Part shown: positions 55,778 through 64,000 of the stretch, piece after piece
How positions within the stretch are numbered: the first letter of the stretch is position 1
Layout of the letters: each line of letters opens with the position of its first letter
NCBI GenBank assembly: GCA_023954195.1
Contig: JAMLIK010000003.1
Location: 62,001-126,000 of the forward strand
Source of the DNA: Xanthobacteraceae bacterium
Lineage (GTDB): Bacteria > Pseudomonadota > Alphaproteobacteria > Rhizobiales > Xanthobacteraceae
DNA length: 64,000 bases
Reading direction: 5' to 3'
Made by a program: the position numbers and the translations under genes
Notes under the pieces: model-generated
Database searches by the model: none
What the model was told of the DNA's origin: nothing
The model's input: the letters and a program-made list of their open reading frames with translations, nothing else

Positions 55778-57595
55778 TCAGAACTTAGTTGATCGAAGTA
55801 ATTGCAGCGCTCTCTCCAACCCTTCCTGGCTCTGGGCGGCGACCTCGATTGGTCGTGGGGCAACGGCATCACCCAGAGATCGTAGATGAGAGTTGCCGGT
55901 TGTCAGCCAGAGATTGCGACGCTCGTTATCTCTGATCGCTGTCTCCGCGGCAGTGCGCAGCTTGCTCTTCCTCTCCCCCTGTTGAGTTACCATGCGCATT
56001 TGACGATCTTTTTCGGCTTGGCGTCGCGCCTCTATGGCTCGTTGCTCGTCGGCCGCCTTGCGAGCCAAGTCGTCTGCAATACGTTGTTGATGTCGCTCTT
56101 CTGCTTGTCGCTGTAGTTCTTCGTGGCGGCGTTTGCGCTCCGCTTCGGCTAACTCTTCGCGTCGGCGCTCTTCGTCACGTTCTTGTTGACGTTCGGTACG
56201 TTTCGTGTCCAGCAGAGCGTCCCAAGCGGCGGCGTCAGGCGCCGGCTGCGTTACCCATCGAGCCGATGCGCCCCATCCTTTGCCGGGCAAGGGCAAGCGA
56301 TAGCGGAAGTGCTCGTCACGACCAGGCCACGCACGGAGCACCTCGTCGTCAGAGACCAAAGGATCAGGGGCGTGCTTTCCGCACGCTGGGCACTTCTGGC
56401 GGGCTCGCTTTGGTTGGAAGTATGCACTTTCACCGCCGTCGCTCAATGGCCCCAAGGGAAGACCGACTTTCCTCGATAGTGCTTCGGCTGTCGAAAGGAT
56501 CGGTTCATACCAGCGCCACTCGTCGCGCACGACTTTGACGGGAAGTGTGCGCGGTCGGCGAGGATGTCCGATGAGGAGATGGGTAATCCTGAGAAAACGA
56601 GCTTTGCAGTCTGAACATTCTTCTGCGTAATGCACGAAGGCTCCTGGCACAACCTCGGTGTGTTCCTTGCCTCGCCAGGTCTTGCTACCTTCGAGGATGG
56701 GACGGAGCTGACGCGCGAGCGAGTTGGAAAGGTCGTCGGATGCGAGCTGGAAACTCGACGCTTGGTAGCCGCGAAGATGCGGAGCATTGACGCGCAACTG
56801 TAGGATGGCGCCGGCAAATTGATCTGCGCCGATCTGTTTTCCGTCAACAGGACGAAAAATCGTCGGTAAAAGCGACGGGCCTAACTCGCCGAGCAAAATC
56901 TGTTGTCGCTTGCCCTCGTGTTGCAGTTCGAAGCAAGCCGGGATGGTTCCCTGTAGATCGATTTTGTACTTCCATCCAGGAATGGTGCGGATGAGTCGAG
57001 CAAGTTCGTTTGCCATCCCCACTTGGCGCTCAACGGCGCCGAGCAGGCCCCTGACTGCCGCCCCGACACTTGCCATCTGTTCTCGGATTGAGGTTCCGTG
57101 GACGGGAGCTTGTAGGCCGTCGCCAAAATCGTTGAAGTGATTTCTCGGACCTTTGAGCCAGAATGCGGAAACCTCCGAGGCTTCGAATCTGTCGTTACGT
57201 GCCCCAGTCCGTCGTTTTGCCTGCGCCGAAAGCTGGACTTCGATTGCGATCTTGATGCTGCCGCGTATGGCTAGAGCGTCGGCGCGCCAGCCGTCGCCTG
57301 AGACCTCAACATCTGCCTGCCATCCTACCAGAGATTGAACTGCTCTTGCCGCGGCGGCCTTCAAGGACTCATGTTCGTCAGATTCGCCGCTGGAAGAGCA
57401 GCGATCGTAGCCGGACTTGTGGGCAAAATAGCGCAGATCGAGCGGACTGTGGCTGGCATAAGCTGGGGCATCGCAGCAGGACATACGGAGCCGATTTTCT
57501 GTCCCCTTTGACGCACGCTGCGCCTCTGACCAGTCCCCGTCCGAGCAGAGGATAGAAACTATTTCGCGGCCATCGAGCTTAGCCTTCAGAGGCAT
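55778..57595 (-). CDS. CoiA-like nuclease with coiled-coil tail
   Basis: 605 residues. The N-terminal 200 residues match the competence CoiA/restriction-like nuclease family: YFAHKSGYDRC, EHESLKAAAA, WRADALAIRG and IAIEVQLSAQ (PD-(D/E)XK fold, with the E-x-Q ending typical of CoiA). A middle part has two CxxC pairs (ECSDCKARF and KCPACGKHA), a likely zinc site. Residues about 460-560 are a long Glu/Arg/Gln coiled coil. The ATG at 57595 has GGAG five bases upstream. Convergent with the SIR2 operon, 73 bases away. Confidence 0.8.
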   Translation of the reverse strand: MPLKAKLDGREIVSILCSDGDWSEAQRASKGTENRLRMSCCDAPAYASHSPLDLRYFAHKSGYDRCSSSGESDEHESLKAAAARAVQSLVGWQADVEVSGDGWRADALAIRGSIKIAIEVQLSAQAKRRTGARNDRFEASEVSAFWLKGPRNHFNDFGDGLQAPVHGTSIREQMASVGAAVRGLLGAVERQVGMANELARLIRTIPGWKYKIDLQGTIPACFELQHEGKRQQILLGELGPSLLPTIFRPVDGKQIGADQFAGAILQLRVNAPHLRGYQASSFQLASDDLSNSLARQLRPILEGSKTWRGKEHTEVVPGAFVHYAEECSDCKARFLRITHLLIGHPRRPRTLPVKVVRDEWRWYEPILSTAEALSRKVGLPLGPLSDGGESAYFQPKRARQKCPACGKHAPDPLVSDDEVLRAWPGRDEHFRYRLPLPGKGWGASARWVTQPAPDAAAWDALLDTKRTERQQERDEERRREELAEAERKRRHEELQRQAEERHQQRIADDLARKAADEQRAIEARRQAEKDRQMRMVTQQGERKSKLRTAAETAIRDNERRNLWLTTGNSHLRSLGDAVAPRPIEVAAQSQEGLERALQLLRSTKF

Positions 57596-57718
57596 TACAG
57601 CTCCGCGTCGATGACACGCCGGCGCGCGATGGTCATCGATCTCGAGCATTGTCGAATCTGGTCCGTTAACAGCAGCTTGAGCCGTAGATTCTTGTGTCCG
57701 GAGATCATGTTTGAGAGC

Positions 57719-58492
57719 CTATCTCGTGTTGAACTCCATATAGGTGGAATAGGCGCGCATTCCCTTAGCGGCATTCGATTTGGCTACGACCGTTCGATTA
57801 ATCCGCTGTTGCAGATACTCGCAAACTGCATTGAACTTCTCAATTGGTAGTAGCCGCCAAGGGGCACCGAAATTGCTCTCAATGTTCTTGGATATCGCGC
57901 CATAGCTGAATTTCGACGCGCGCATCCGGTCTGCACCGGCAAATTTATTGTATCGGTCGATTAGATATTGCACATAGCGCGTGGTTTCCTGATCAGAACC
58001 GATCGTTCCGGGTGGTGCATTAATGCTGATAGAGCGACGGGTGGTGCGCACATGGACTTGGTGCGCTTGAATGGCGCCGGGACTGTTGATCGCGATATTG
58101 CCGCTGTTCTGGCCGATCGTGATCCGGTCGAGGTCGTTCAAGAGAAGCTTTGCGAATATGAGATCTGCCGGTTGCTCGGCTCGGCCGGCGGCGCTTTCGT
58201 GAATGGTCTTCATGTCTTGCAGAACATCAACCGTATAGATCTGCGGCTCCCCGTCGACAACTTTGTGATGATGTCTGCACAAGAGGAGGAGGTTGCCAGA
58301 ATCGTTCCGGCCTTTGTCAGATTGTGAAGGATCGTAGCGAGGGCCTCCGGGGCTGCGAGCAGCGATATGACAAATTTCGCCAGTGACGTTACCCGCGGTT
58401 TCGATGATTGGCAGCGTGCATCTTGGGAATGCGCAGGTGTTTCCGGAAAGAGCGAATAATCGCTTTATGGTCTTAGCCGTCGGTTCTGCCAT
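57719..58492 (-). CDS. HNH endonuclease-like protein
   Basis: 257 residues. N-terminal HNH/zinc-finger nuclease domain: NTCAFPRC, EICHIAARSPGGPRY, LLLLCRHHHKVVDG. A linker (about 95-160) with polar, Asn- and Thr-rich repeats leads to a helical C-terminal domain (165-257) of unknown role. Same strand as the CoiA-like gene, 123 bases upstream of it, and probably part of the same defence block. Confidence 0.85.
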   Translation of the reverse strand: MAEPTAKTIKRLFALSGNTCAFPRCTLPIIETAGNVTGEICHIAARSPGGPRYDPSQSDKGRNDSGNLLLLCRHHHKVVDGEPQIYTVDVLQDMKTIHESAAGRAEQPADLIFAKLLLNDLDRITIGQNSGNIAINSPGAIQAHQVHVRTTRRSISINAPPGTIGSDQETTRYVQYLIDRYNKFAGADRMRASKFSYGAISKNIESNFGAPWRLLPIEKFNAVCEYLQQRINRTVVAKSNAAKGMRAYSTYMEFNTR

Positions 58493-58810
58493 TGTGTTCC
58501 GTTGCCTTGCATTGACAGTTGGGCTGGAAGAGTCCGCCTAGCTCTAACGATTGACGAATCGAATTTGTGGTTCAGAAAGCAGCCTAGCAACCTAAGTCCC
58601 TCGGTGTGAGTAAAGTACTCGCTCAGTGACTGAGGTAGAGCCGTCGGTGTTGTTTCTCTCGTTGAGCGTCTCAATCATTAGCGGTTAGAGCCCTGAGTTC
58701 GGCGAGGAAGGTGGTGCCGGCTTCCACAGCTTGCATTGCCGGGTCCGCGTCAATATCCACGCCAACCCGTCACGGCACACCCGGCCTGCACTCTCACTCT
58801 TAGGGGGGGC

Positions 58811-58882
58811 GTTGCGAGGGTCTCCCCGCAGAAGGGGGCGTGTCGGCAACGCAGTGCCGACCAGGGGGAAGGCTTTCCCCCG
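58811..58882 (+). repeat. structured intergenic repeat, copy 2
   Basis: Second copy of the 50648-50719 repeat, same orientation: GTTGCGAGGG, CCCCGCAGAAGGGGG, GTGTCGGCAACGCAGTGCCGAC, CAGGGGGAAGGCTTTCCCCC. Stems GTCGGCA/TGCCGAC and GGGGGAA/TTCCCCC are perfect. The rest of the 58493-58955 gap has no supportable gene. Confidence 0.7.
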
Positions 58883-58955
58883 CAAAACCACAAATGCGGA
58901 AGTCAGGATTTCAGAAGGCGAAACACCGTCTACGTGGTTGCTTCGAACCCGGCTC

Positions 58956-59477
58956 TCAAGCCTTCAGCATTTTCTCAATAACGTGCATGGGTAGCACCAG
59001 GCGCATGGAATCAGGCAGGCGCACGAAGCCGTTGCCCTCATAGAAGGCAGCGGCGCGCTCATTGATCGCGTCAACGACGAGCATCGACGAACCAACAGTC
59101 GAGGCTGACGCATACGCTCGCTGCACTGCGTCGGCGAGAAGGATTCCTCCTAGACGCTCTCCTTGCCTTGCGGCCGAAACCGCAAGACGCCCGATCAACG
59201 TGGCGCTCACTAACGGATAGCGTGGCACATATTTGCGGGCAGCGGCCGGTACGGCGCCCTGTTGCAAGCCCGTTGCGCAGAGCGTGTAATAACCAAGCAC
59301 CGTCCGGTTCGCCTCGGACTCCACAAGGATGAAGACACCATTCGCCTTGCGCCGCACGTCCTGACTCGCCTGCGTCCGCAGATACCGGTCGAGGCTGTCG
59401 ACGCCGCATGAAAAGCCATCGCGATCATGATCCGCGGAGAACGGCTCGATTCTCAAGTCCGATCGAGAGTCCGTCAT
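58956..59477 (-). CDS. GNAT acetyltransferase toxin (TacT-type)
   Basis: 173 residues. Typical start LRIEPFSADHDRDGFSCGVDSLDRYL, acetyl-CoA loop ARQGERLGGILL and tyrosine in AAFYEGNGFVRL. Toxins of this family acetylate charged tRNA and stop translation. Cognate DUF1778-type antitoxin is directly upstream. Confidence 0.92.
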   Translation of the reverse strand: MTDSRSDLRIEPFSADHDRDGFSCGVDSLDRYLRTQASQDVRRKANGVFILVESEANRTVLGYYTLCATGLQQGAVPAAARKYVPRYPLVSATLIGRLAVSAARQGERLGGILLADAVQRAYASASTVGSSMLVVDAINERAAAFYEGNGFVRLPDSMRLVLPMHVIEKMLKA

Positions 59478-59479
59478 GT

Positions 59480-59785
59480 TCAGGAAGCAATGCGACGCCT
59501 GTGCTCGGCGATCGCGCGCGTGAGTCTTTCGCTCGGTTCGGGCGGGTTCATCAGCGCGTTGAAGAAAGCCTCGCGATCACGGTTCGAGAGCACGAGCGTC
59601 TCATGTTCGGCGATCGTCCGGCGTGCGGTATCGGCGAGCGCAGTGACACAGAAGTCGCTCACCTTGCGCTGCGACAGATGAGCCGCGCGCTCGATGAGAT
59701 CCTTGGTCTCTTCATCAATCCGGAACCCGAGCCGCTCGACACGGCCGGGTACGTTTCGGGGGGATCGGGCCTGATTGCTTGACAT
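59480..59785 (-). CDS. DUF1778 ribbon-helix-helix antitoxin (TacA-type)
   Basis: 101 residues. RHH start ERLGFRIDEETKDLIERAAH, then SQRKVSDFCVTALADTARR, and a C-terminal toxin-binding tail. Two bases separate it from the toxin gene. The ATG at 59785 has AGGTG seven bases upstream. Confidence 0.92.
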   Translation of the reverse strand: MSSNQARSPRNVPGRVERLGFRIDEETKDLIERAAHLSQRKVSDFCVTALADTARRTIAEHETLVLSNRDREAFFNALMNPPEPSERLTRAIAEHRRRIAS

Positions 59786-59806
59786 AAGAATTCACCTGAT
59801 AACAGT

Positions 59807-59840
59807 TTTATAGCTTAAATGTACGTCTAATTGACGAACA
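59807..59840 (-). promoter_or_regulatory. tacAT promoter and likely operator
   Basis: On the minus strand a TATAAA box (59807-59812) lies below an imperfect palindrome CGTC-TAATT-GACG (59824-59836), with matching flanks. RHH antitoxins bind such sites to autorepress. Confidence 0.4.
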
Positions 59841-59971
59841 TTGCAAGTTAAACGTGCGGCGATTCTCGTAATGCGACACGGGATGGGTCAGGTTGAGCGT
59901 GAGGCAGTTCCGTGTTTATCCCCGAGGTCACGTGGACGGGAGCGGGCCGGAAGCGATCGGGCGGGTCACTC

Positions 59972-61339
59972 CTATGCCGCCTTCCTGACTCGCGGAACCT
60001 TTACCTCCCGCTGTTCGAAGGCCTCTCGCGCACGTGCAACCTGCCGTCGCGCGGCCCCGCGACCTAGCCAGTCGCGAAGTTCTGGTTGCGCCGTCAACGT
60101 ATTTCCGAGTGCTGAAAAGATGGTGTTGCTGATCGCCTGCTGTTGGGCGCGCAGATGATCCTCCAGCAGCTTGTGTCGCGTGATGTACCCTGAATTCACG
60201 CCGGGGACCGAATGATTCATCAGCATGCGGGCGTCGAGTTCCGAGACGCCGGCAGGGGTTGCGACAGTGCGATACGTTTGGCGTAGCTCGTTGCCCCACT
60301 TCGACAGCACCGCTCGATCTTCCTTCTGCTCGACCAGATGACCATCGGCACCATCGGCAGGAAACAGCCAGTCTTTCGCCTCATAGGGGTGCATCTGCCG
60401 GCCGAACCGAATGGAGCGCATGAGGCAATTGATCGCCTGCCGGGACAGCGGGATGTCGAAGGCACGATCGGCGCCTCCCTTCGGGCGCGGGATGTGAAGA
60501 ACCCGACGACGCAGATCGAGATGTTCGAGCCGAGCTTCTTTCAAGGCCGTTGGACGCGATGCCGAGAGGAGGGTGAACAGATGAAATTCGCGCCGTATCG
60601 GATTGTCAAGTGTCGCAGCCTCGACGAACCAGCCTTTCAAGTCGGCGACGCCCATCCCTGTATCCCGTCGCTTCTCGTGATTCCAATCGACGCTATCGAC
60701 GGGATTGTCGGGCGGCAGTTCGCGATTGGTCTTGCGGGCGTGATTGTAGATGGCGCGGAAGGTGCGCATGCTGCCATTCGCGATGTAGGGTCCATGCTTT
60801 TCACTGATGGCGTCGTGCTTTGCGGAGACCTGGCCCGGATCGTCACCAAGTTGTTTCAGAGGCGTATCCAGCCAGTCCTTGAAAATGCGCTCGACGTGAT
60901 CGCGGTAGCTCTCGATCGTCCGCGCGCTCCGGTTCTTGCGCTCCATTGCGATTTTGTATCGGGCCCACGCCTCTTTGAGGGTGATCCCGACCGGGCCGGG
61001 CTTTTGCTCGTTTGCGAGGTCAGCAATCGTCGATGCCTTCGTGGCTTTCTCGTCGCTCTTGGGGTGTATGCCGCGACTAATTTGGATCAGATATTCCTTG
61101 GCCGCTGCACGCGCCGCACGGGTCGAGAGCTGCTTAGAATCGCCAATCGCGATGCGGATGGTGGAGGCACGTTTGCCCTGTTGGCGAAGGTCGCCCTGGA
61201 CCATAAAGGTCTTCTTTCGGGCTCCGACCATCAGGAAGAAGCCCTTTTGGTCGGTATCTCGGACAATGTAGCGTCCCTTTTCGGGCAGTGGCAAACGCTC
61301 GACTGTCTTATCGTTCAAGGGGATACGCATGTCGGCCAT
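59972..61339 (-). CDS. int: tyrosine-type site-specific integrase
   Basis: 455 residues. N-terminal arm-binding domain, a SAM-like core-binding domain (about 105-200) and the catalytic domain. Visible catalytic residues: Arg in LLSASRPTALKEA, Lys in IPRPKGGADR, and box II/nucleophile region LMNHSVPGVNSGY with Tyr. The first His of the usual HxLR box is Asn here (NELRQTYRT). ATG at 61339 has GGGAG seven bases upstream. It is the last gene before the tRNA-Arg fragment, as expected for the integrase of an island inserted in that tRNA. Confidence 0.9.
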   Translation of the reverse strand: MADMRIPLNDKTVERLPLPEKGRYIVRDTDQKGFFLMVGARKKTFMVQGDLRQQGKRASTIRIAIGDSKQLSTRAARAAAKEYLIQISRGIHPKSDEKATKASTIADLANEQKPGPVGITLKEAWARYKIAMERKNRSARTIESYRDHVERIFKDWLDTPLKQLGDDPGQVSAKHDAISEKHGPYIANGSMRTFRAIYNHARKTNRELPPDNPVDSVDWNHEKRRDTGMGVADLKGWFVEAATLDNPIRREFHLFTLLSASRPTALKEARLEHLDLRRRVLHIPRPKGGADRAFDIPLSRQAINCLMRSIRFGRQMHPYEAKDWLFPADGADGHLVEQKEDRAVLSKWGNELRQTYRTVATPAGVSELDARMLMNHSVPGVNSGYITRHKLLEDHLRAQQQAISNTIFSALGNTLTAQPELRDWLGRGAARRQVARAREAFEQREVKVPRVRKAA

Positions 61340-61520
61340 TTGCGAGCTCCCGAGATTCTGAAACGGTTTTTGAAACGGTTTTGGCGGAATGGGGTGTCTA
61401 ACGGGCTCCCTACGCCACCACAAGAGAATATGCGATAATCCATTGAATTACAAATAAAAATATGTTTATTCGGAAAGTTAGAAGTGCTGCCGGATAATGC
61501 CTCGTAAGGGACTTTTTGAA

Positions 61521-61565
61521 CTACGAATCTGGGGGTCAGAGGTTCGAATCCTTTCGGGCGCGCCA
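61521..61565 (+). other. 3' fragment of tRNA-Arg(ACG), putative att site
   Basis: 45 bases matching the anticodon-to-CCA half of tRNA-Arg(ACG): anticodon loop CTACGAA, T-loop GGTTCGAATCC and 3' end GGGCGCGCCA. No 5' half with the pairing acceptor and D-arm lies upstream, so it is a fragment. Position and orientation make it the right attachment site of the island that ends with the integrase. Confidence 0.7.
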
Positions 61566-61809
61566 TCTTTATCGAGTCGGATCAGGCGCTTAGGCCGCCG
61601 GCCATCTCGGTCTCCGAGACATCGCTTCGAGCAAGTACCGGATAAGTACCGTTTTCGGTGCCTGGATTGCATACGTTGCCGTCGGTCTCAATCCAGCTAG
61701 TGATTTTGTAAACTCGAAGGTCCGGAGTTCGCCCCTCTCCGCTGGGACCAATTCCAATGCCACGGACAAGCCCTTCAACGTTCGCCAGCCGCCGCCTATC
61801 CTATATCGC

Positions 61810-62987
61810 ATGACGCTCGAGGAATTCACCGCTCAACTCAACGCCACCACGTTCTGGAAAGAATTCACCTTCTCGGAGACGCGGTTCTTCCCCCGTCCGA
61901 AGCAGCAGGTTGAGTTGGCAGACGGGATCGTCAAAATCGGCTCGTTAGCCCTTGTGTTCCAACTCAAGGAACGGACTGAGGGACGTTGGACCCCGAAACC
62001 GAGCGCCAGTGGTTTCGGAGAAAGGTGCTCGGGAAGGCGACGGATCAAATCAAGGCATCGTTGCGGTACTTGGCCGAGAATGAGAAGATTCTGCTCACGA
62101 ACGGACAAGGCCATGAGATTGCGGTGAGAGGGGGCAACCTTGAAGACATCAAAAAGATCGTCGTTTTCCTCCCTGGACGGTCGCTGCCTGAGGACTGTTG
62201 GGCGACCAAATTCCACGTCTCGACCACTGTAGGCTTCATCCACATCGTGGCAGCACATGACTATCTCGGCATCTTAGACAAACTGCGAATTCCCGACGAT
62301 GTACGGCTCTACTTTGAGTATCGAGAAACAGTGCTGCCGCGGCTGCGTGAGGCTGGAACGGTCGTGGAGGAGCCCGACATCATGGTCGCGTTCCTGTCAG
62401 AGAAGGATTTGCCAGAGCCGGGATCAATCGGGCGGTTGCGCGCCTTCGTGCAGGACCTCGACGCGTTCGATCTCTCAAATATCATGCGCGACCTCCAAGG
62501 TCATATCGTCAACCCCGAGAGAAGCTACGACTACTATCGGATCATGGAGGAGTTTGCTCGTGTTCCACGATCTGTCTGGCGTGAATTCAAAACTCGACTT
62601 GTCATCTCCCTAGAGGCCAGTAAGGCAAGAAAACCTCATCGTGCTTTCAGGTTCGCATTTCCAAAGACCGACTGCACGTTCATGGTCGCCAGCATGGATC
62701 CGGATTGGCCGGTGACGGGCGTGGACGGAACAAGGATGAGGGCAAATGCCGTTGCAATGTTCACTGAGGCGGCCAAGTACGATCTGAAGACCCGGCTCGG
62801 GGTAGGACTTTTGATATCGAAGGACGGTGAGTACTTTCAGCTCGACTGGTGTGTCGTCGACGAACCTTGGGCAGATAACCCCAAGATGGAGGACCTGCTC
62901 GCGACGACCTCGCTGTTCGGACCCGCTCGCGAGAGGATGGTGGACAGCTTTCTCTTCCGTGACGCCACTTATGGGGTTGAAGTCTAG
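61810..62987 (+). pseudogene. hypothetical protein, frameshifted, with possible nuclease-like start
   Basis: First frame from 61810 (MTLEEFTAQLNATTFWKEF) covers about 57 codons and ends with LVFQLKERTEG. A second frame takes over near 61986 (DPETERQWFRRKVLG) and runs to 62987, about 333 codons. The two join smoothly if one base is added near 61984-61987. The ELAD...FQLKE pattern at the end of the first part could be the acidic and E-x-K elements of a PD-(D/E)XK nuclease. The long second part (IVVFLPGRSLPED, HIVAAHDYLGIL, MEEFARVPRSVW) is unrecognised. The product is about 390 residues if restored. Confidence 0.6.
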
Positions 62988-63121
62988 AATCCTTGTGACA
63001 AAGACCGACGCACAGTCGCTTCCGCTTTGGTTCAAATTTGACGCACTGGTCACGGACCACGACAGTCCACTAGTGTCAATAAAGACGGCAGGTTCGGCCT
63101 TGCGGGGGCAATACGACGACG

Positions 63122-64000
63122 ATGGAAACCAAAGGTGGTGAGATCGATCTGGAAGAACTGTTCGCGCGTATGGCGCCGCCTGAAATTCCTGAGCAGGGGT
63201 TTGTTGCCGAGAACGTCGAGTTGTCGAAGATCAGTGGGTGGGACAAACAATACGCCGCCGCTGTGTTATCCGGCCTGTGCACGGTTCCCGAATTCCATGC
63301 GAATGGCATTAGGTTCGATTGGCTCTCGAGACTTGTCTTGAGTAAATCAGAAGGCACTTACAAGCCGACATCACTGGATTTCCAGCGAGCATTGAATGAA
63401 GGTCTATCGCAAGCGGGCGTAAACCGGCTGGAGGATCCGAACGAGGATTTGCTTTGCGACCTGATTGCCACGAAACAAGGCAACTTTCGAATCTTTCCGG
63501 GCCAATGGGAGCAGGCAACCGCTTATACGCAAACGCTCATTGAGGCCTTTGAAATGCTGCCCGACGCATCGGTTAAGCGCGATGCGTTGCATGCCGCGCG
63601 GTCCCTTCTGATCCTAAGCGACGTAATCGCGCAGAGAGCGCAAGTGGATCGCGGTACTCCTTCTGGAGGCGACACGTTCGGGAGCATAGCGCTGCCGGAC
63701 GATACGGCGCTCTCTCAGTTTGCTCGACGGGTTCGATTTAGCCGCGAAGATTTGGAGAGGCTTGGTGTAGAGCCCGCTTCGCTCATCCCCTTTGTATTGG
63801 ACGCAGGGACCTTTCGGTTCGTCAGCACCAGCGCGATAGGCGATACACCTCTGGAATTTCATCCGCTTATCGCGCTTTGCGACGAGATTCTGGTCGTCAG
63901 TCCTAACAACATGTCGATTGCCGTTCGGAGTGTTCTCGTCAACACCGCAATCAACGGCGGCATGGGCGAGCAATTGCAATATGAGCTAATGCATAGGCAG
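63122..64000 (+). CDS. hypothetical protein, runs past the window end
   Basis: Open from an ATG at 63122 for 293 codons to the last base with no stop, so it is partial at its 3' end. It starts METKGGEIDLEELFARMAPP; other segments include SKISGWDKQYAAAV, YKPTSLDFQRALNEG and IFPGQWEQATAYTQTL. Soluble, mixed helical, no signal peptide, no domain recognised. 134 bases after the frameshifted gene on the same strand; the two may form one module. Confidence 0.75.
   Translation, partial: METKGGEIDLEELFARMAPPEIPEQGFVAENVELSKISGWDKQYAAAVLSGLCTVPEFHANGIRFDWLSRLVLSKSEGTYKPTSLDFQRALNEGLSQAGVNRLEDPNEDLLCDLIATKQGNFRIFPGQWEQATAYTQTLIEAFEMLPDASVKRDALHAARSLLILSDVIAQRAQVDRGTPSGGDTFGSIALPDDTALSQFARRVRFSREDLERLGVEPASLIPFVLDAGTFRFVSTSAIGDTPLEFHPLIALCDEILVVSPNNMSIAVRSVLVNTAINGGMGEQLQYELMHRQ

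Noticed and set aside
61315-61672. Minus-strand frames reading RPKGFEPLTPRF and ERIRTSDPQ
   Set aside because: These are the familiar false products of reading a tRNA gene backwards; here they come from the tRNA-Arg fragment.
1-64000. CRISPR array, rRNA genes or a complete tRNA gene
   Set aside because: No regular spaced repeats or rRNA-like stretches were seen, and the only tRNA sequence found is the 3' fragment at 61521-61565.

Overview
The gene content suggests an alphaproteobacterium of the Hyphomicrobiales (Rhizobiales) type. The signs are GC-rich coding DNA, an alphaproteobacterial trb-type conjugation cluster with DUF2274, DUF736 and DUF2840 partners, two COG4705 membrane proteins, small PilZ proteins and several short secreted glycine- or His/Tyr-rich proteins. 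The genus cannot be fixed from the sequence alone.

Region 1 (about 0.1-26.4 kb) holds signalling and envelope genes. In order: a membrane diguanylate cyclase, a PilZ protein and a winged-helix regulator; a decayed IS21 fragment; a large secreted caspase-like protein that has lost both catalytic residues; small envelope proteins; an FTR1-like membrane protein divergent from a MurR/RpiR regulator over a shared promoter; an OmpR/EnvZ-type two-component pair; a frameshifted GT39 glycosyltransferase; an OmpR-type regulator with a degenerate receiver; two COG4705 membrane proteins; a DedA protein and a PAP2 phosphatase; and an operon for a periplasmic protein, a double-ATPase ABC subunit and an FtsX-type permease, followed by a LysR regulator. 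GT39 + PAP2 + DedA + two-component genes together suggest cell-envelope remodelling (inference).

Region 2 (26.4-44.6 kb) is the core of an integrative and conjugative element, read almost entirely from the minus strand. From transcription start to end it runs: a truncated DNA methyltransferase, a ribbon-helix-helix protein, DUF2840, TraF-like peptidase, DUF736, lytic transglycosylase, relaxase, TraG/VirD4, CopG, VapBC, then trbB-C-D-E-J-K-L-F-G-I and DUF2274. Most neighbours overlap by 1-4 bases.

Region 3 (44.6-50.6 kb) starts with a complete IS21-family element that cuts two unrelated genes. Beyond it is a small redox operon (SDR, frameshifted aldo/keto reductase, tautomerase, cupin) divergent from a LysR regulator.

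Region 4 (50.6-61.6 kb) is a defence and mobility segment. It holds a three-gene operon of a SIR2-domain protein, a HerA-type ATPase and a DEDDh exonuclease, then a CoiA-like nuclease, an HNH protein, a TacAT-type toxin-antitoxin pair and a tyrosine integrase. It ends at a 45-bp 3' fragment of tRNA-Arg(ACG), which looks like the right attachment site of the island. Two structured direct repeats (about 72 bp) bracket the SIR2/HerA/CoiA/HNH block.

Region 5 (61.6-64 kb) has two genes of unknown function. The first carries a frameshift and a possible PD-(D/E)XK-like nuclease motif; the second runs off the window.

All assignments come from reading motifs and context; no database search was possible.
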